11,879 nucleotides of DNA from an uncultured Bacteroidales bacterium (GTDB taxonomy: Bacteria; Bacteroidota; Bacteroidia; Bacteroidales; P3). This document shows positions 1-7,616 of the stretch, piece by piece. The DNA lies in the NCBI GenBank assembly GCA_937915785.1, contig CALGGY010000034.1, positions 1-11,879 of the forward strand, in the 5' to 3' direction. The translations under genes were made by a program, and so were the position numbers. The notes beneath the pieces are model-generated. The model made no database searches and was not told the origin of the DNA. It saw only the letters and a program-made list of their open reading frames with translations. How positions within the stretch are numbered: position 1 is the stretch's first letter; each line of letters begins with the position of its first letter.

Positions 1-118
1 AACATTCTCTGTCTATTCACAAAAATCTCCCAAAATTATTTTGGACACTATTGACGGCGATGCCAAAAGCGATGCACCGTAGCAGGTAATAGAGAGAGAA
101 AAAAAGCCGGTCTTGGCA

Positions 119-1321
119 TCAGCCTTCAGCCACCTTGTTACGCTTATAGTGCGGCACAACAACGGCCACAAAGAACAGCAGTCCGGCCATAAGCACTGCG
201 TCGGCCACCACATATCCGGTGCTGAACGAGAAATGCTCGGCTATGGCACCGCCGGCAAACACGCCAAGACCCAGCCCAATATCCCATGCCGTGAGGTAGG
301 TGGCTGTGGCGGAACCGCGCTGGTTGTGGTGGGCAAGGTCGATAAACATGGTGTTGAACGATGTGAAAATGGTGCCGTATCCCGCACCGCAAAGCACGGC
401 TGAAGCCACAAGCACGTAGTCGGCCAAATGGCCATCCCTGCCAGCGAAATAAGGAATTTGCGCAAGCAGGGCTATGCCAACCACAAGTATGGCAATGCCA
501 AGTGCCACGGTTTGCGGCGTTTTGCCACGGTCCACCATACGTCCGGCGTATAGCCGCGACAATATCAGACCAACGGAGTAGAGCACAAAAAACATGCCGC
601 CGCTGAGGGTCAGACTGTTTTCGGAGATGTACATTGCCACATAGTTCGATATCTGTCCGTAGGGGAACGCCACAAGTATGTAGGCTATGCCACCCGGGAT
701 GCCTTTGAGCAGTACAAAACGGTCGATGGACACTTTGGGACGGATGAGGGGCGGACGGTAACGGGTGCGTATGCGTGTGGCTATGACCACCCCCACCATG
801 CTGACAATCAAGCAGATGCCAAAAATCCACTGGTAGCCCACCTTTCCGTGCATCATAAGTCCGGCCATTGGGCCAAGAGCCATGGCGATATTTGACGAGA
901 TGCCGAAAAAGCCTATCCCCTCCCCTCTTCGCGACGACGGAACAAGGTCGATAACCAACGTGTTGCTCGAAACGGAGGTAAGGCCGAAGGTGAGTCCGTA
1001 AAGCACGCGCACTACCACTATGGCCATAAGGCTTTCGGCCAACACATAGCCGCCAAACACAGCTGTAAACAGCACAAAAGCAAGTATATACACAGCCTTG
1101 CGGTTGAACGAGTCCATCATGTAACCCGAAAACGGACGCACCACCAGCGTGGCTATGGAATAGCAGGCTATCACAGCTCCAATAATGCTTTTGTCGGTCA
1201 CAAATGCCTCGCTAAGGTATAGCGGCATTACTGGCAAAATAAGGTAGAACGAAAAGAAAAACAAAAAGTTTGCCAGACAAAGCAGGCAGTAGTTTCGGTT
1301 GAAAAGTGCCTCTTTTGACAT
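119..1321 (-). CDS. Major facilitator superfamily (MFS) transporter, substrate unknown
   Basis: A 400-residue polytopic inner-membrane protein with the length and hydrophobicity expected of a 12-helix MFS carrier. The MFS motif A is visible between helices 2 and 3 (GYMMDSFNRK, residues 66-75), and a second copy of the same loop lies in the C-terminal half (GRMVDRGK, residues 260-267), so both six-helix halves are present. The protein starts MSKEALFNRNYCLLC, with the first helix immediately after. The closest general type is the drug- or sugar-efflux-like MFS proteins common in Bacteroidota; nothing in the sequence fixes the substrate. It lies downstream of lemA and the TPM gene on the same strand, but a 129-base gap full of short repeats separates it from them, so I do not assume an operon. 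The stop is TGA at 119-121. The family call is firm; a more specific one would be a guess. Confidence 0.9.
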   Translation of the reverse strand: MSKEALFNRNYCLLCLANFLFFFSFYLILPVMPLYLSEAFVTDKSIIGAVIACYSIATLVVRPFSGYMMDSFNRKAVYILAFVLFTAVFGGYVLAESLMAIVVVRVLYGLTFGLTSVSSNTLVIDLVPSSRRGEGIGFFGISSNIAMALGPMAGLMMHGKVGYQWIFGICLIVSMVGVVIATRIRTRYRPPLIRPKVSIDRFVLLKGIPGGIAYILVAFPYGQISNYVAMYISENSLTLSGGMFFVLYSVGLILSRLYAGRMVDRGKTPQTVALGIAILVVGIALLAQIPYFAGRDGHLADYVLVASAVLCGAGYGTIFTSFNTMFIDLAHHNQRGSATATYLTAWDIGLGLGVFAGGAIAEHFSFSTGYVVADAVLMAGLLFFVAVVVPHYKRNKVAEG

Positions 1322-1335
1322 TTTGATTGACTATA

Positions 1336-1367
1336 GTTAAGAAGTTAAGAAACTAAGGGGGTTAAGC
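1336..1367. repeat. Short octamer-like repeats upstream of the MFS gene
   Basis: Two exact copies of GTTAAGAA (1336-1343 and 1344-1351) are followed by decayed copies (ACTAAGGG, then GGTTAAGC). They lie between the MFS start codon and the heptamer array, in what would be the MFS 5' leader. They resemble the other short-period arrays of this window in composition but have an 8-base period. Function unknown. Confidence 0.5.
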
Positions 1368-1386
1368 AGTGAACTGTGATCAGATG

Positions 1387-1449
1387 TCCATCGTCCATTG
1401 TCCATTGTCCATTGTCCATTGTCCATTGTCTATTGTCCATCGCACATTG
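1387..1449. repeat. Perfect-period heptamer array, nine units of TCCATTG type
   Basis: Nine consecutive 7-base units with no slip: TCCATCG, five copies of TCCATTG, TCTATTG, TCCATCG and CACATTG. The array ends one base before the TGA stop of the TPM gene (1451-1453, minus strand), so on the coding strand it forms the start of that gene's 3' untranslated region, reading ATGGACA-like units. No spacers of CRISPR length are present. It belongs with the arrays at 5925, 7617 and 11528. Confidence 0.9.
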
Positions 1450-1450
1450 C

Positions 1451-1888
1451 TCACTCCTCCTCGTTGCCGAAGCTTATTTCGTCGGGCAGCTCGTTGATGT
1501 CGTCGTTTTGATACGGGAAATGCTGTTTCAGCACTTGACCCACGGCTGTTACTGCATCGGAGATGCCCTCCTCGTACTGGCCTTGAGCAAACATTTTCAC
1601 CATATCGGCCACGATGTCGCTCCAAAAATCGGTGGGGACAACAGCATTCACGCCCTCGTCGCCTATTATTGCCGTTTTGTGCGACTTCATGGCCACGTAC
1701 ACCAGCACCCCGTTGCGCTGACGGGTAGCCTCCATTTTCAGTTTTTTGAACACTGCCAATGCGCGTTGCTGCACCTCGCCGCGACAATAACTGTCCACAT
1801 GCACACGTATCTCGCCCGATGTGTTGAGCTCGGCGGCACGAATGGCGTCAACGATGTGTTGTTTACGTTGTTCGGTGAAATAACCCAT
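1451..1888 (-). CDS. TPM-domain protein (YgcG/Psb32-like), cytoplasmic form
   Basis: A 145-residue protein starting MGYFTEQRKQHIVDAI. The segment with GEIRVHVDSYC (about residues 25-35), then VLVYVAMKSHKTAIIGDEGV and the following VPTDFW, matches the TPM fold (Pfam TPM_phosphatase, formerly DUF477): a mixed alpha/beta domain found in photosystem II repair factors and YgcG-like proteins. Unlike many relatives there is no signal peptide and no membrane helix, so the product is probably cytosolic or held by LemA. The C-terminal ~20 residues are acidic. It starts 11 bases after the lemA stop, and the LemA-TPM pairing is a recurring arrangement in Bacteroidota, so the two are almost certainly co-transcribed. 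The larger, membrane-anchored TPM paralogue that often follows is missing here. The biochemical role is not settled; a phosphatase label would overstate the evidence. Confidence 0.85.
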   Translation of the reverse strand: MGYFTEQRKQHIVDAIRAAELNTSGEIRVHVDSYCRGEVQQRALAVFKKLKMEATRQRNGVLVYVAMKSHKTAIIGDEGVNAVVPTDFWSDIVADMVKMFAQGQYEEGISDAVTAVGQVLKQHFPYQNDDINELPDEISFGNEEE

Positions 1889-1899
1889 TGATTTTCAAA

Positions 1900-2502
1900 C
1901 TAATCGAAATTAAATTCCACTTCTGGAGCTTTTTCGGAGCCTTCGGCGGATTTGAAATATGACTTTTTGTCGAAACCGAACATGTCGGCAAAAATATTGG
2001 CCGGGAAACGGCGAATGTAAGCGTTGTAGCCCTTCACTGCCTCGTTGAAATCTTTACGTGCAACGGCGATGCGGTTTTCGGTGCTTTCGAGCTGGGTCTG
2101 AAGGTAGCGGAAATTCTCGTTGGCTTTAAGCTCAGGATAGGCCTCGTGGATAGCCATGAGGTGGCTTAGTGCCGAGCTGAGCTGGTCCTGTGCCTTTTGG
2201 AATTTTGCCAGATTCTCCTCTGTGAGTTCGTCGGCGGAAAGCTGTACGGAAGTAGCTTTGCTACGAGCCTCGATAACAGCTTCCAGAGTCTTGCGCTCGT
2301 AGTCGGCAGCACCTTTCACCACATTAACCAACTGCGGTATAAGGTCGGCACGACGCTGGTACTGCGTTTCAACCTGCGACCAAGCGTTTTGCACGGATTC
2401 GTCCATACTTACCATGTTATTGTACTTATTTACAGAAAAGGCAACAATAAAAATCACCACTGCGGCGACTATCACCCATGTCCATTTTTTCTTATTCTCC
2501 AT
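1900..2502 (-). CDS. lemA: LemA family membrane protein
   Basis: A 200-residue protein with one N-terminal hydrophobic helix (WTWVIVAAVVIFIVAF, about residues 8-23) and a long alpha-helical remainder. The diagnostic LemA block follows the helix: NKYNNMVSMDESVQNAWSQV, then QYQRRADLIPQLVNVVKG and YERKTLEAVIEARSKA. The fold expected is a four-helix bundle anchored in the inner membrane with the bulk outside the cytosol. Length is typical. LemA proteins lack a defined biochemical activity; they are repeatedly found with TPM-domain proteins, as here with the next gene. The start codon lies about 80 bases from the divergent promoter of the dipeptidyl peptidase gene, so the two genes share a short intergenic control region. 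I did not find a convincing -7 box for lemA itself. Confidence 0.93.
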   Translation of the reverse strand: MENKKKWTWVIVAAVVIFIVAFSVNKYNNMVSMDESVQNAWSQVETQYQRRADLIPQLVNVVKGAADYERKTLEAVIEARSKATSVQLSADELTEENLAKFQKAQDQLSSALSHLMAIHEAYPELKANENFRYLQTQLESTENRIAVARKDFNEAVKGYNAYIRRFPANIFADMFGFDKKSYFKSAEGSEKAPEVEFNFD

Positions 2503-2583
2503 TTTATTACAACGTTTATAGTTTTATACAAATGAATAATGATAACGCCCTTTGCAGTATTTTTATTGCAAATATTATTATCG

Positions 2584-2615
2584 TTTGGGAAAATTATTTT
2601 TTTTGCGTATTTTTG
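2584..2615 (+). promoter_or_regulatory. Bacteroidota-type promoter for the dipeptidyl peptidase gene
   Basis: A -7 box TATTTTTG (2608-2615, matching TAnnTTTG) is preceded by TTTG at 2584-2587 with a 20-base spacer, which fits the Bacteroidota -33/-7 promoter. Transcription would start near 2622 and leave a leader of about 54 bases before the ATG at 2676. The promoter lies inside the longer reading frame that begins at 2478, which argues for the downstream start. Confidence 0.7.
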
Positions 2616-2675
2616 CAAAAGGTTCCAACGGAGTTCCACGAACACACATCTACTGACATACAACACTTTACGGAT

Positions 2676-4835
2676 ATGAGAAAAACTTTTTTGGCAATAG
2701 CCACGACCACCGTCTGCTGTTTGACGGCCTTTGGTCAGAAACAAATCACCTTGGAAGACATTTGGGCGCGCGGCACTTTTTCGGCGCGCGGCATAAGCGA
2801 GATAAACTCCATGACCGACGGCGAGCACTACTGTGTGCTTACACGCAACAGCGTGGACAAATACTCTTACAAAACGGGCGAGAAAGTGGAGTCGCTGTGC
2901 GTTTTTTCCGACATTGACGCCAAGTTTCCGCGCGTGGAGTCGTATCAGCTCAACGCCAACGAGACTCAACTTCTACTCTCGTCGGGATTCGAACCGCTGT
3001 ACCGCCACTCCGGCGTGTCGGACTACTACCTGTACGACCTCAACAACAAGACCTGCAAAAAGCTGTCCGAAAACGGCAAACAACGTTTGACACAGTTTTC
3101 GCCCGACGGCAAAAAAACGGCCTTTGTGCGCGACAACAACCTGTATATCTGCAATTTGGAAACTTTGAAAGAAACGCAGGTAACTTTCGACGGAAAGTTC
3201 AACGCCATTATCAACGGCACCACCGACTGGGTTTACGAAGAGGAATTTTCCATCACCAAAGGCTTCTACTGGTCGCCCGACAGCAAAAAAATTGCCTTCT
3301 ACCGTTTCGACGAAAGTGCCGTGAAACAATACAACATGCAGATGTGGGGCGAGCTTTACCCCGAGGACTACACCTTCAAATACCCCAAGGCCGGCGAGGA
3401 CAACTCGGTGGTTGACGTGCTTATCTACGACCTGTCCTCGGGCAAGACGCTGAAACTTGACGTGGGCAGCCAAAACGACCAATACATTCCCCGCATAAAA
3501 TGGACACAAAACCCCAACATCCTGTCGTTTATGCGTATGAACCGCCTGCAAAACAAAATGGAGCTGCTGCTTGCCGACGCCACAACAGGCAGCATTTCAC
3601 CACTTTACACAGAAGAGAACAACACCTACGTGGAAGTGCCCGAAACATGGATTTTCCTCAAGGACGGGAAAAACTTCATCATCAACAGCGAAAAGGACGG
3701 ATACAACCATATATATATGTATGGCATGGACGGCAAAGAGGTTCGCCAGATAACCAAAGGGAACTTCGACGTGGCTGCCGTGTGCGGCATCGACGAAAAA
3801 GCCAAACGTATATACTTCACCTCGCACGAAAGTTCGGCCATCAACACGGAACTTTACGTCATCGACTTTACTGGCAAGAAAAAGACCAAGCTCAGCGACA
3901 AGCCCGGCACCTACCGCATCAATTTCGGCAGCGGTTGCAGATACTACATAAGCAATTTCAGCGACGCCAACACACCACCGCAGTTCACCATCCACGACAA
4001 CAAAGGCAAACAGATTGTGATGCTCGAGGACAACGCCACCCTTAAACAACGTATGGCTGAATACGGCGCCGAGACCAAAGAGTTCGGCCAACTTACCACC
4101 GCCGAAAACATCACCCTGAACTACTACACAATAAAGCCCGCCGATTTCGACAGCTGCAAGCAATACCCCGTTTTCATGTACGTGTACGGCGGCCCCGGCC
4201 ACCAGCAGGTTACCAACAGCTACGGCTACAGCGACTACTACTGGCACCGCATGCTGGCACAGCACGGATACATTGTGGTGTGCGTTGACGGACGCGGCAC
4301 CGGCGGACGCGGAGCCGAATTCAAGAAAGTAACATACAAGCAGCTGGGCAAATACGAGTGCATCGACGTGATTGGCGCCGCCAAATGGTTTGCCGCCAAA
4401 CCGTGGGTCAATGCAGAGCGCATAGGCATTTTCGGATGGAGCTTCGGCGGATACCTGTCATCGCTGGCCATACTCAAAGGCAACGACGTGTTCAAGGCCG
4501 CCATAGCTGTGGCTCCCGTAACCACATGGCGCTACTACGACAACATCTACACCGAACGTTTTCTGCAACGTCCGCAGGACAACCCCGAAGGCTACGACCA
4601 AAACTCGCCACTCAACTTCGTAAAACAGCTGAAAGGCAACTACCTGATAGTGCACGGCACCGGCGACGACAACGTGCATTTCCAAAACGCCGCCGACATG
4701 ATTTCGGCATTGGAAAACGCCAACAAACAGTTCGAAATGCGAATTTACCCCAACAAAAACCACAGCATCTACGGCGGCTACACCCGTCTAAACCTTTACA
4801 CCCTGATGACCGACTTTATTTTCCGCAAGCTATAA
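2676..4835 (+). CDS. dpp4: Secreted dipeptidyl peptidase IV (S9B serine peptidase)
   Basis: Cleaves Xaa-Pro or Xaa-Ala dipeptides from peptide N-termini, most likely in the periplasm, feeding peptide nutrition in an amino-acid-using bacterium. The 719-residue product has a signal peptide (MRKTFLAIATTTVCCLTAFG, probable cleavage before QKQ), an N-terminal beta-propeller region (DPPIV_N, roughly residues 80-440) and a C-terminal alpha/beta-hydrolase domain. The nucleophile is Ser589 in GWSFGGY, with Asp664 in HGTGDDN and His696 in NKNHSIYGG. The spacing (75 and 107 residues after the Ser) equals that of Porphyromonas gingivalis DPPIV. The substrate-amine Glu pair is at residues 188-189 in DWVYEEEF, the hallmark separating DPPIV from other S9 peptidases. 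The start was chosen at 2676 because it gives the signal peptide and the family length (about 720); a frame open back to 2478 would contain the promoter. No dedicated terminator was found after it. Confidence 0.96.
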   Translation: MRKTFLAIATTTVCCLTAFGQKQITLEDIWARGTFSARGISEINSMTDGEHYCVLTRNSVDKYSYKTGEKVESLCVFSDIDAKFPRVESYQLNANETQLLLSSGFEPLYRHSGVSDYYLYDLNNKTCKKLSENGKQRLTQFSPDGKKTAFVRDNNLYICNLETLKETQVTFDGKFNAIINGTTDWVYEEEFSITKGFYWSPDSKKIAFYRFDESAVKQYNMQMWGELYPEDYTFKYPKAGEDNSVVDVLIYDLSSGKTLKLDVGSQNDQYIPRIKWTQNPNILSFMRMNRLQNKMELLLADATTGSISPLYTEENNTYVEVPETWIFLKDGKNFIINSEKDGYNHIYMYGMDGKEVRQITKGNFDVAAVCGIDEKAKRIYFTSHESSAINTELYVIDFTGKKKTKLSDKPGTYRINFGSGCRYYISNFSDANTPPQFTIHDNKGKQIVMLEDNATLKQRMAEYGAETKEFGQLTTAENITLNYYTIKPADFDSCKQYPVFMYVYGGPGHQQVTNSYGYSDYYWHRMLAQHGYIVVCVDGRGTGGRGAEFKKVTYKQLGKYECIDVIGAAKWFAAKPWVNAERIGIFGWSFGGYLSSLAILKGNDVFKAAIAVAPVTTWRYYDNIYTERFLQRPQDNPEGYDQNSPLNFVKQLKGNYLIVHGTGDDNVHFQNAADMISALENANKQFEMRIYPNKNHSIYGGYTRLNLYTLMTDFIFRKL

Positions 4836-4913
4836 CATCCTAATCATCAATCAAATAACATCGCGTTGTGATTAAAATACAAAAAATAAATTAAAATATT
4901 GTCTGAAAATTCG

Positions 4914-4921
4914 TATATTTG
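4914..4921 (+). promoter_or_regulatory. -7 promoter box of the outer-membrane protein gene
   Basis: TATATTTG fits TAnnTTTG exactly and lies 37 bases before the chosen ATG (4959). The surrounding 60 bases are very A+T-rich. No TTTG at the expected -33 position was found, so only the -7 element is supported. Confidence 0.6.
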
Positions 4922-4958
4922 CACCCGATTTTTTTCGGAAAGAACAAAACCCATACAA

Positions 4959-5681
4959 ATGAAGAAAAAGGTTTTTATATTATTGTTCGTCTTTACCGCC
5001 ATGTTTGCCAGTGCTCAATGGACGTACTTTGGTTTTCGCGCCGGCATGGGCTTTGCCAACATCAGCGACGACATACTGATGCGCCGCGGCATTGTGGGTT
5101 ACAACTTTACGGCCTACATAAACTACGGTTTCGGCCAGAGCGAGAGCTATCTGCGCAACACTTTCTACTTGCAGACCGGTGTTTCGCTGATGCGCCGCGG
5201 AGGCTATTGTTCGCAGACCTACACCGGATACACCATGGGCGCCATCCGCGAAGGCTTTTACGACATGTGGTACGCTCAGGTGCCTGTACTCGCCGCTTTC
5301 CAGTTCGAGTTGCCCAAAATCCCCTACATCGACGACCCGTTCTATCTGCACGCCTACGTGGGTCCGGCAGTGAGCGTGGGACTGTGGGGCGACGCTCGCG
5401 AACGCAAGGTGGCTCCCACCTACGCACAATCCTCGGAAAACTACGACCACGAAGCGAAAGCTTTCGATGTGGTAAACCGCTTGGACGTGAACGCCATAAT
5501 GGGCATCGGACTGCACTGGCGCAATTTCACCTTCGATGTTTACTACGACCACGGCTTTATGGTGCTTTACGACGAGATAGACATCTCCGACCTCGATGGC
5601 AAACGCAAAGCCTTCAGCGGCAACAACCAAGCTTTCATATTCTCGTTAGGCTACAAACTGCCCGTTTACCGAAACAATTAA
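4959..5681 (+). CDS. Small outer-membrane beta-barrel protein (OmpA/PorT-like barrel)
   Basis: A 240-residue protein with a clear signal peptide (MKKKVFILLFVFTAMFASA, cleavage before QW). The mature part is a run of alternating aromatic and hydrophobic strands, such as WTYFGFRAGMGFANI near the N-terminus, TFYLQTGVSLMRRG, FYLHAYVGPAVSVGLWGD, LDVNAIMGIGLHW and AFIFSLGYKLPVY at the end. This pattern is that of the 8- to 10-strand barrel families of Bacteroidota (Pfam OMP_b-brl types), located in the outer membrane. The ATG at 4959 was preferred over one at 4899 because it begins the signal peptide and follows the -7 box at the right distance. The gene stands alone: its own promoter box in front and a hairpin terminator behind. 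Ligand or partner unknown; the family assignment is by pattern rather than by a specific motif. Confidence 0.8.
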   Translation: MKKKVFILLFVFTAMFASAQWTYFGFRAGMGFANISDDILMRRGIVGYNFTAYINYGFGQSESYLRNTFYLQTGVSLMRRGGYCSQTYTGYTMGAIREGFYDMWYAQVPVLAAFQFELPKIPYIDDPFYLHAYVGPAVSVGLWGDARERKVAPTYAQSSENYDHEAKAFDVVNRLDVNAIMGIGLHWRNFTFDVYYDHGFMVLYDEIDISDLDGKRKAFSGNNQAFIFSLGYKLPVYRNN

Positions 5682-5714
5682 ACGTGTAATAAAAGTTTTA
5701 TTTTTTCATCATTG

Positions 5715-5745
5715 AAAAAGCGGCGCCAAATGCCGCTTTTTTTTT
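5715..5745. terminator. Rho-independent terminator after the outer-membrane protein gene
   Basis: A perfect 10-bp stem (AAAAAGCGGC at 5715-5724, GCCGCTTTTT at 5732-5741) closes a 7-base loop and runs into further T residues to 5745. The A-run on the left makes it usable from either strand, which suits its place between two convergent genes. Confidence 0.93.
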
Positions 5746-5924
5746 GTGTTACAAGCATATAGAACAACAACAATGGCACATCACCCAAAGCCAAACCATA
5801 TAATCTGCTTTGAGCGCCAATTAATCACATCACAAAAAACAAAGTTTACCCCATAAGCCTTATGTCGGCCAACAGACAAAAATAACACCCCACCCTTTCA
5901 AATCCATCACCTCGCACCATCCGG
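5746..5924. other. Intergenic stretch with no recognisable gene
   Basis: Together with the flanking terminator and heptamer array this forms a gap of about 320 bases between convergent genes. I see no plausible coding frame, no RNA-like fold and no promoter box in it. The right end grades into C-rich, A-rich sequence leading to the array. Confidence 0.6.
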
Positions 5925-6001
5925 CTACCGTCCAACTCCTAACTCCTACCGTCCAACTCCCAACTCTTAACTCCCAACTACAAACTCCCAACTACTAACT
6001 C
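5925..6001. repeat. Heptamer array, eleven degenerate units of CCAACTC type
   Basis: Eleven successive 7-base units keep perfect phase over 77 bases: CTACCGT, CCAACTC, CTAACTC, CTACCGT, CCAACTC, CCAACTC, TTAACTC, CCAACTA, CAAACTC, CCAACTA and CTAACTC. The next seven bases (TTAATTC) also fit and contain the stop codon of the thioesterase gene on the minus strand. On that coding strand the units read GAGTTGG or GAGTTAG. The array therefore starts at the stop codon and fills the 3' untranslated region. Confidence 0.9.
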
Positions 6002-6502
6002 TTAATTCCGAATTTCCACATCCTCCTCCAGTTCAAAGGGCGTAAACCCCATCTCCTTGGCCTGCTGCTCGTTGGCTGCGAAATAAACAGCTGTAACCTC
6101 GGTGCAGAGGTCGCCATGAGCATCGAAAATCTTCACCTCGATGTCGGCCAAAGCGCGGCGCCGGCCCACAAGCTTGGCGCGAAGGGTTAGCTTGCCGTCG
6201 CGTATGTCGATGGACTTGCGGTAACGCACATCCAACCGTGCGGTAACACCGGTGGTCTGCAGCTTGCGGAACACCACCCACGAGGCAATCTCGTCGGCAA
6301 GGGTGGCCTGAATTCCCCCGTGCAAAACGTTGATCCACCCCTGAGTGTTGTGGGTGGGCTGCCACTGCGACACTATCTCGTCGCCATCCTCGTAAAACTC
6401 CATTCGCAAACCCTCGGGATTGGTGGGGCAACAGCCAAAACAATTGTAACCGTTCTTCCCCATCCAAGCATTGTGTATCTTTCGCATCATATTATGTTTC
6501 AA
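6002..6502 (-). CDS. Hotdog-fold acyl-CoA thioesterase, PaaI-like
   Basis: A 166-residue single hotdog domain. The N-terminal signature CFGCCPTNPEGL (residues 21-32) matches the CFGCG-x-NP-x-GL block of a PaaI-type thioesterase subgroup. It is followed by the conserved helix entry VLHGGIQATLADEIASW, in which His61-Gly62-Gly63 shapes the oxyanion hole and Asp70 or Glu71 is the likely general base. The C-terminal strands (LTLRAKLVGRRRALADIEV, then CTEVTAVYF) complete the sheet. Enzymes of this type hydrolyse acyl- or aryl-CoA thioesters in the cytosol, usually as tetramers; the substrate here cannot be read. Alternative starts exist at Met5 and Met6 and would shorten it by four or five residues. 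It is divergent from tatA across 132 bases. One of the two host-derived GATC sites in the window (6332) lies inside this gene. Confidence 0.9.
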   Translation of the reverse strand: MKHNMMRKIHNAWMGKNGYNCFGCCPTNPEGLRMEFYEDGDEIVSQWQPTHNTQGWINVLHGGIQATLADEIASWVVFRKLQTTGVTARLDVRYRKSIDIRDGKLTLRAKLVGRRRALADIEVKIFDAHGDLCTEVTAVYFAANEQQAKEMGFTPFELEEDVEIRN

Positions 6503-6525
6503 TATTTTATATCAACAAATAAAAA

Positions 6526-6561
6526 CGTTGCACCGTTGAGGTTTTTTGCCTATGTGCAACG
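6526..6561. repeat. 8-bp inverted repeat in the thioesterase-tatA divergent region
   Basis: CGTTGCAC (6526-6533) and GTGCAACG (6554-6561) are exact inverted copies separated by 20 bases. The pair lies between two divergent start codons, where an operator or an mRNA leader hairpin is possible. A spaced 8-bp match can occur by chance, so this is weak. Confidence 0.35.
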
Positions 6562-6634
6562 CAATAAAAACGCTTTTTCGCCGTTAAAAGTATGTCGCAA
6601 ACGAAAATAAACAATTTTTATGACTTTCTGTTTT

Positions 6635-6838
6635 ATGAATTTAGGATTTTGGGAGATACTGATAATAGCGCTGGTGGTGCTGTTGCTTTTCGGCGCAAGC
6701 CGCATTCCCAAGCTGATGCGCAGCATGGGACAAGGGGTGAAAAATTTCAAGGATGGCATGAACGGCATCGATGAAAGTTCCGACAAGGAAAAGCACGATA
6801 CTGCTTCAAAAAACAATGAGCAACAGCCAAACGCCTGA
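6635..6838 (+). CDS. tatA: Sec-independent translocase protein TatA
   Basis: A 67-residue Tat pore component: an N-terminal transmembrane helix (about residues 5-19, with a polar Glu7), the hinge Phe19-Gly20, the amphipathic helix ASRIPKLMRSMGQGVKNFKD and a short hydrophilic tail. TatA multimers form the passage for folded proteins in the inner membrane. I chose the ATG at 6635 because it places the helix right at the N-terminus as in the family; an ATG five codons earlier only adds MTFCF. No TatB is present, as in other Bacteroidota, so this TatA presumably serves both roles. The 3' end overlaps the tatC start by 23 bases, implying translational coupling. Confidence 0.95.
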   Translation: MNLGFWEILIIALVVLLLFGASRIPKLMRSMGQGVKNFKDGMNGIDESSDKEKHDTASKNNEQQPNA

Positions 6839-7616
6839 CAACAAGGAGTTCAGCTTTTGGGAGCATCTCGACATCCTGCGCGGCTATCTGATAAAAATAG
6901 TGGTGGCGGTGGTGGTGTGCACCGTGGTGGCCTTTGTGTTCAAGGACACTCTGTTTGCTGTGGTTCTGGCCCCTAAGGACGGCAATTTCATCACCTACCG
7001 CCTGATAGACCGCCTGCCGCAATGGGCGGGCGTGGGCAACGGAAATGCCGCGTCGGGCAACGTGGAGCTTATCAACACCGAGCTGAGCCGACAGTTTATG
7101 ACACACGTCAAACTGTCGTTCTACGCCGGGATGCTGCTTGCCCTGCCGTTTGCCATATACCTCATTTTCAAATTTGTGTCGCCAGCCCTGTACACCAACG
7201 AGCGGCACAACACCACGTGGGCCATGGCGGGCGGATGCCTGATGTTTTATGTCGGCGCGGCGGTGAGCTATTTCATCGTCTTCCCATTTGCGTTCCGTTT
7301 TCTGCTCAACTACGAGGTCAGCGGCGAGGTGCACAACTACATCTCGTTGCAGTCGTACACCGGCACGCTGATAGCCCTTTCGGCGGTGATGGGCCTGATG
7401 TTCGAGCTGCCCGTGCTGTGCTGGCTGCTGAGCAAGATGGGCATCATTACCAAGAATTTTATGCGCAAATATCGGCGTCACGCCATAGTGGTGATACTCG
7501 TGCTCGCCGCCGTCATCACCCCGACGGGCGACCCCTTTACGTTGCTAATAACTTCGCTGCCAATATATATGCTCTACGAGCTGAGCATCTTTGTGGTGCG
7601 GGGCGAGAAAGATTGA
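6816..7616 (+). CDS. tatC: Sec-independent translocase protein TatC
   Basis: The twin-arginine signal receptor of the Tat export system, 266 residues. The N-terminal family block FSFWEHLDILRGYLIK is seen at residues 12-27, followed by six hydrophobic segments. The conserved block between the second and third helices reads FVSPALYTNERHNT, including the Glu equivalent to the functional E103 region of the E. coli protein. The ITPTGDPFT block before the last helix is also intact. The start at 6816 is preferred over an ATG at 6771 because the shorter protein begins a few residues before the family block. The last 19 codons and stop are odd: the same 57 bases occur again beyond the R-M cassette with a different tail, so the present C-terminus (ending RGEKD) may be a replacement made when the cassette entered. 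The protein still looks complete and functional. Confidence 0.96.
   Translation: MSNSQTPDNKEFSFWEHLDILRGYLIKIVVAVVVCTVVAFVFKDTLFAVVLAPKDGNFITYRLIDRLPQWAGVGNGNAASGNVELINTELSRQFMTHVKLSFYAGMLLALPFAIYLIFKFVSPALYTNERHNTTWAMAGGCLMFYVGAAVSYFIVFPFAFRFLLNYEVSGEVHNYISLQSYTGTLIALSAVMGLMFELPVLCWLLSKMGIITKNFMRKYRRHAIVVILVLAAVITPTGDPFTLLITSLPIYMLYELSIFVVRGEKD
7554..7610 (+). repeat. Left copy of the 57-bp direct repeat bounding the R-M cassette
   Basis: Covers the final codons of tatC, TCGCTGCC through GCGAGAAA. It matches 10423-10479 at 55 of 57 positions; both differences change a codon conservatively (ATG against CTG, ATC against GTC). Similarity decays at once on both sides, which makes these the junctions of the insertion. 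Confidence 0.92.

Noticed and set aside
60..118. Hairpin terminator for the MFS gene on the minus strand
   Set aside because: Only a stem of about three G-C pairs precedes the T-run, which is too weak to call.
1387..1449. CRISPR-like array
   Set aside because: Units are contiguous 7-mers with no spacers and no cas genes nearby.
2478..2675. A 66-codon upstream extension of the dipeptidyl peptidase frame
   Set aside because: It contains the promoter boxes, overlaps the start of divergent lemA and would put a signal peptide in the interior of the protein.
2676..2738. Lipoprotein signal for the dipeptidyl peptidase because of Cys14-Cys15
   Set aside because: No lipobox of the L-x-G/A-C type precedes the cysteines, and an ordinary signal peptidase I site follows.
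4919..5689. A long basic, Arg- and His-rich frame across the outer-membrane protein gene
   Set aside because: It is a frame-shifted shadow of the real gene, without a fold-like pattern or signal peptide; similar shadows over the peptidase and tatC were also discarded.
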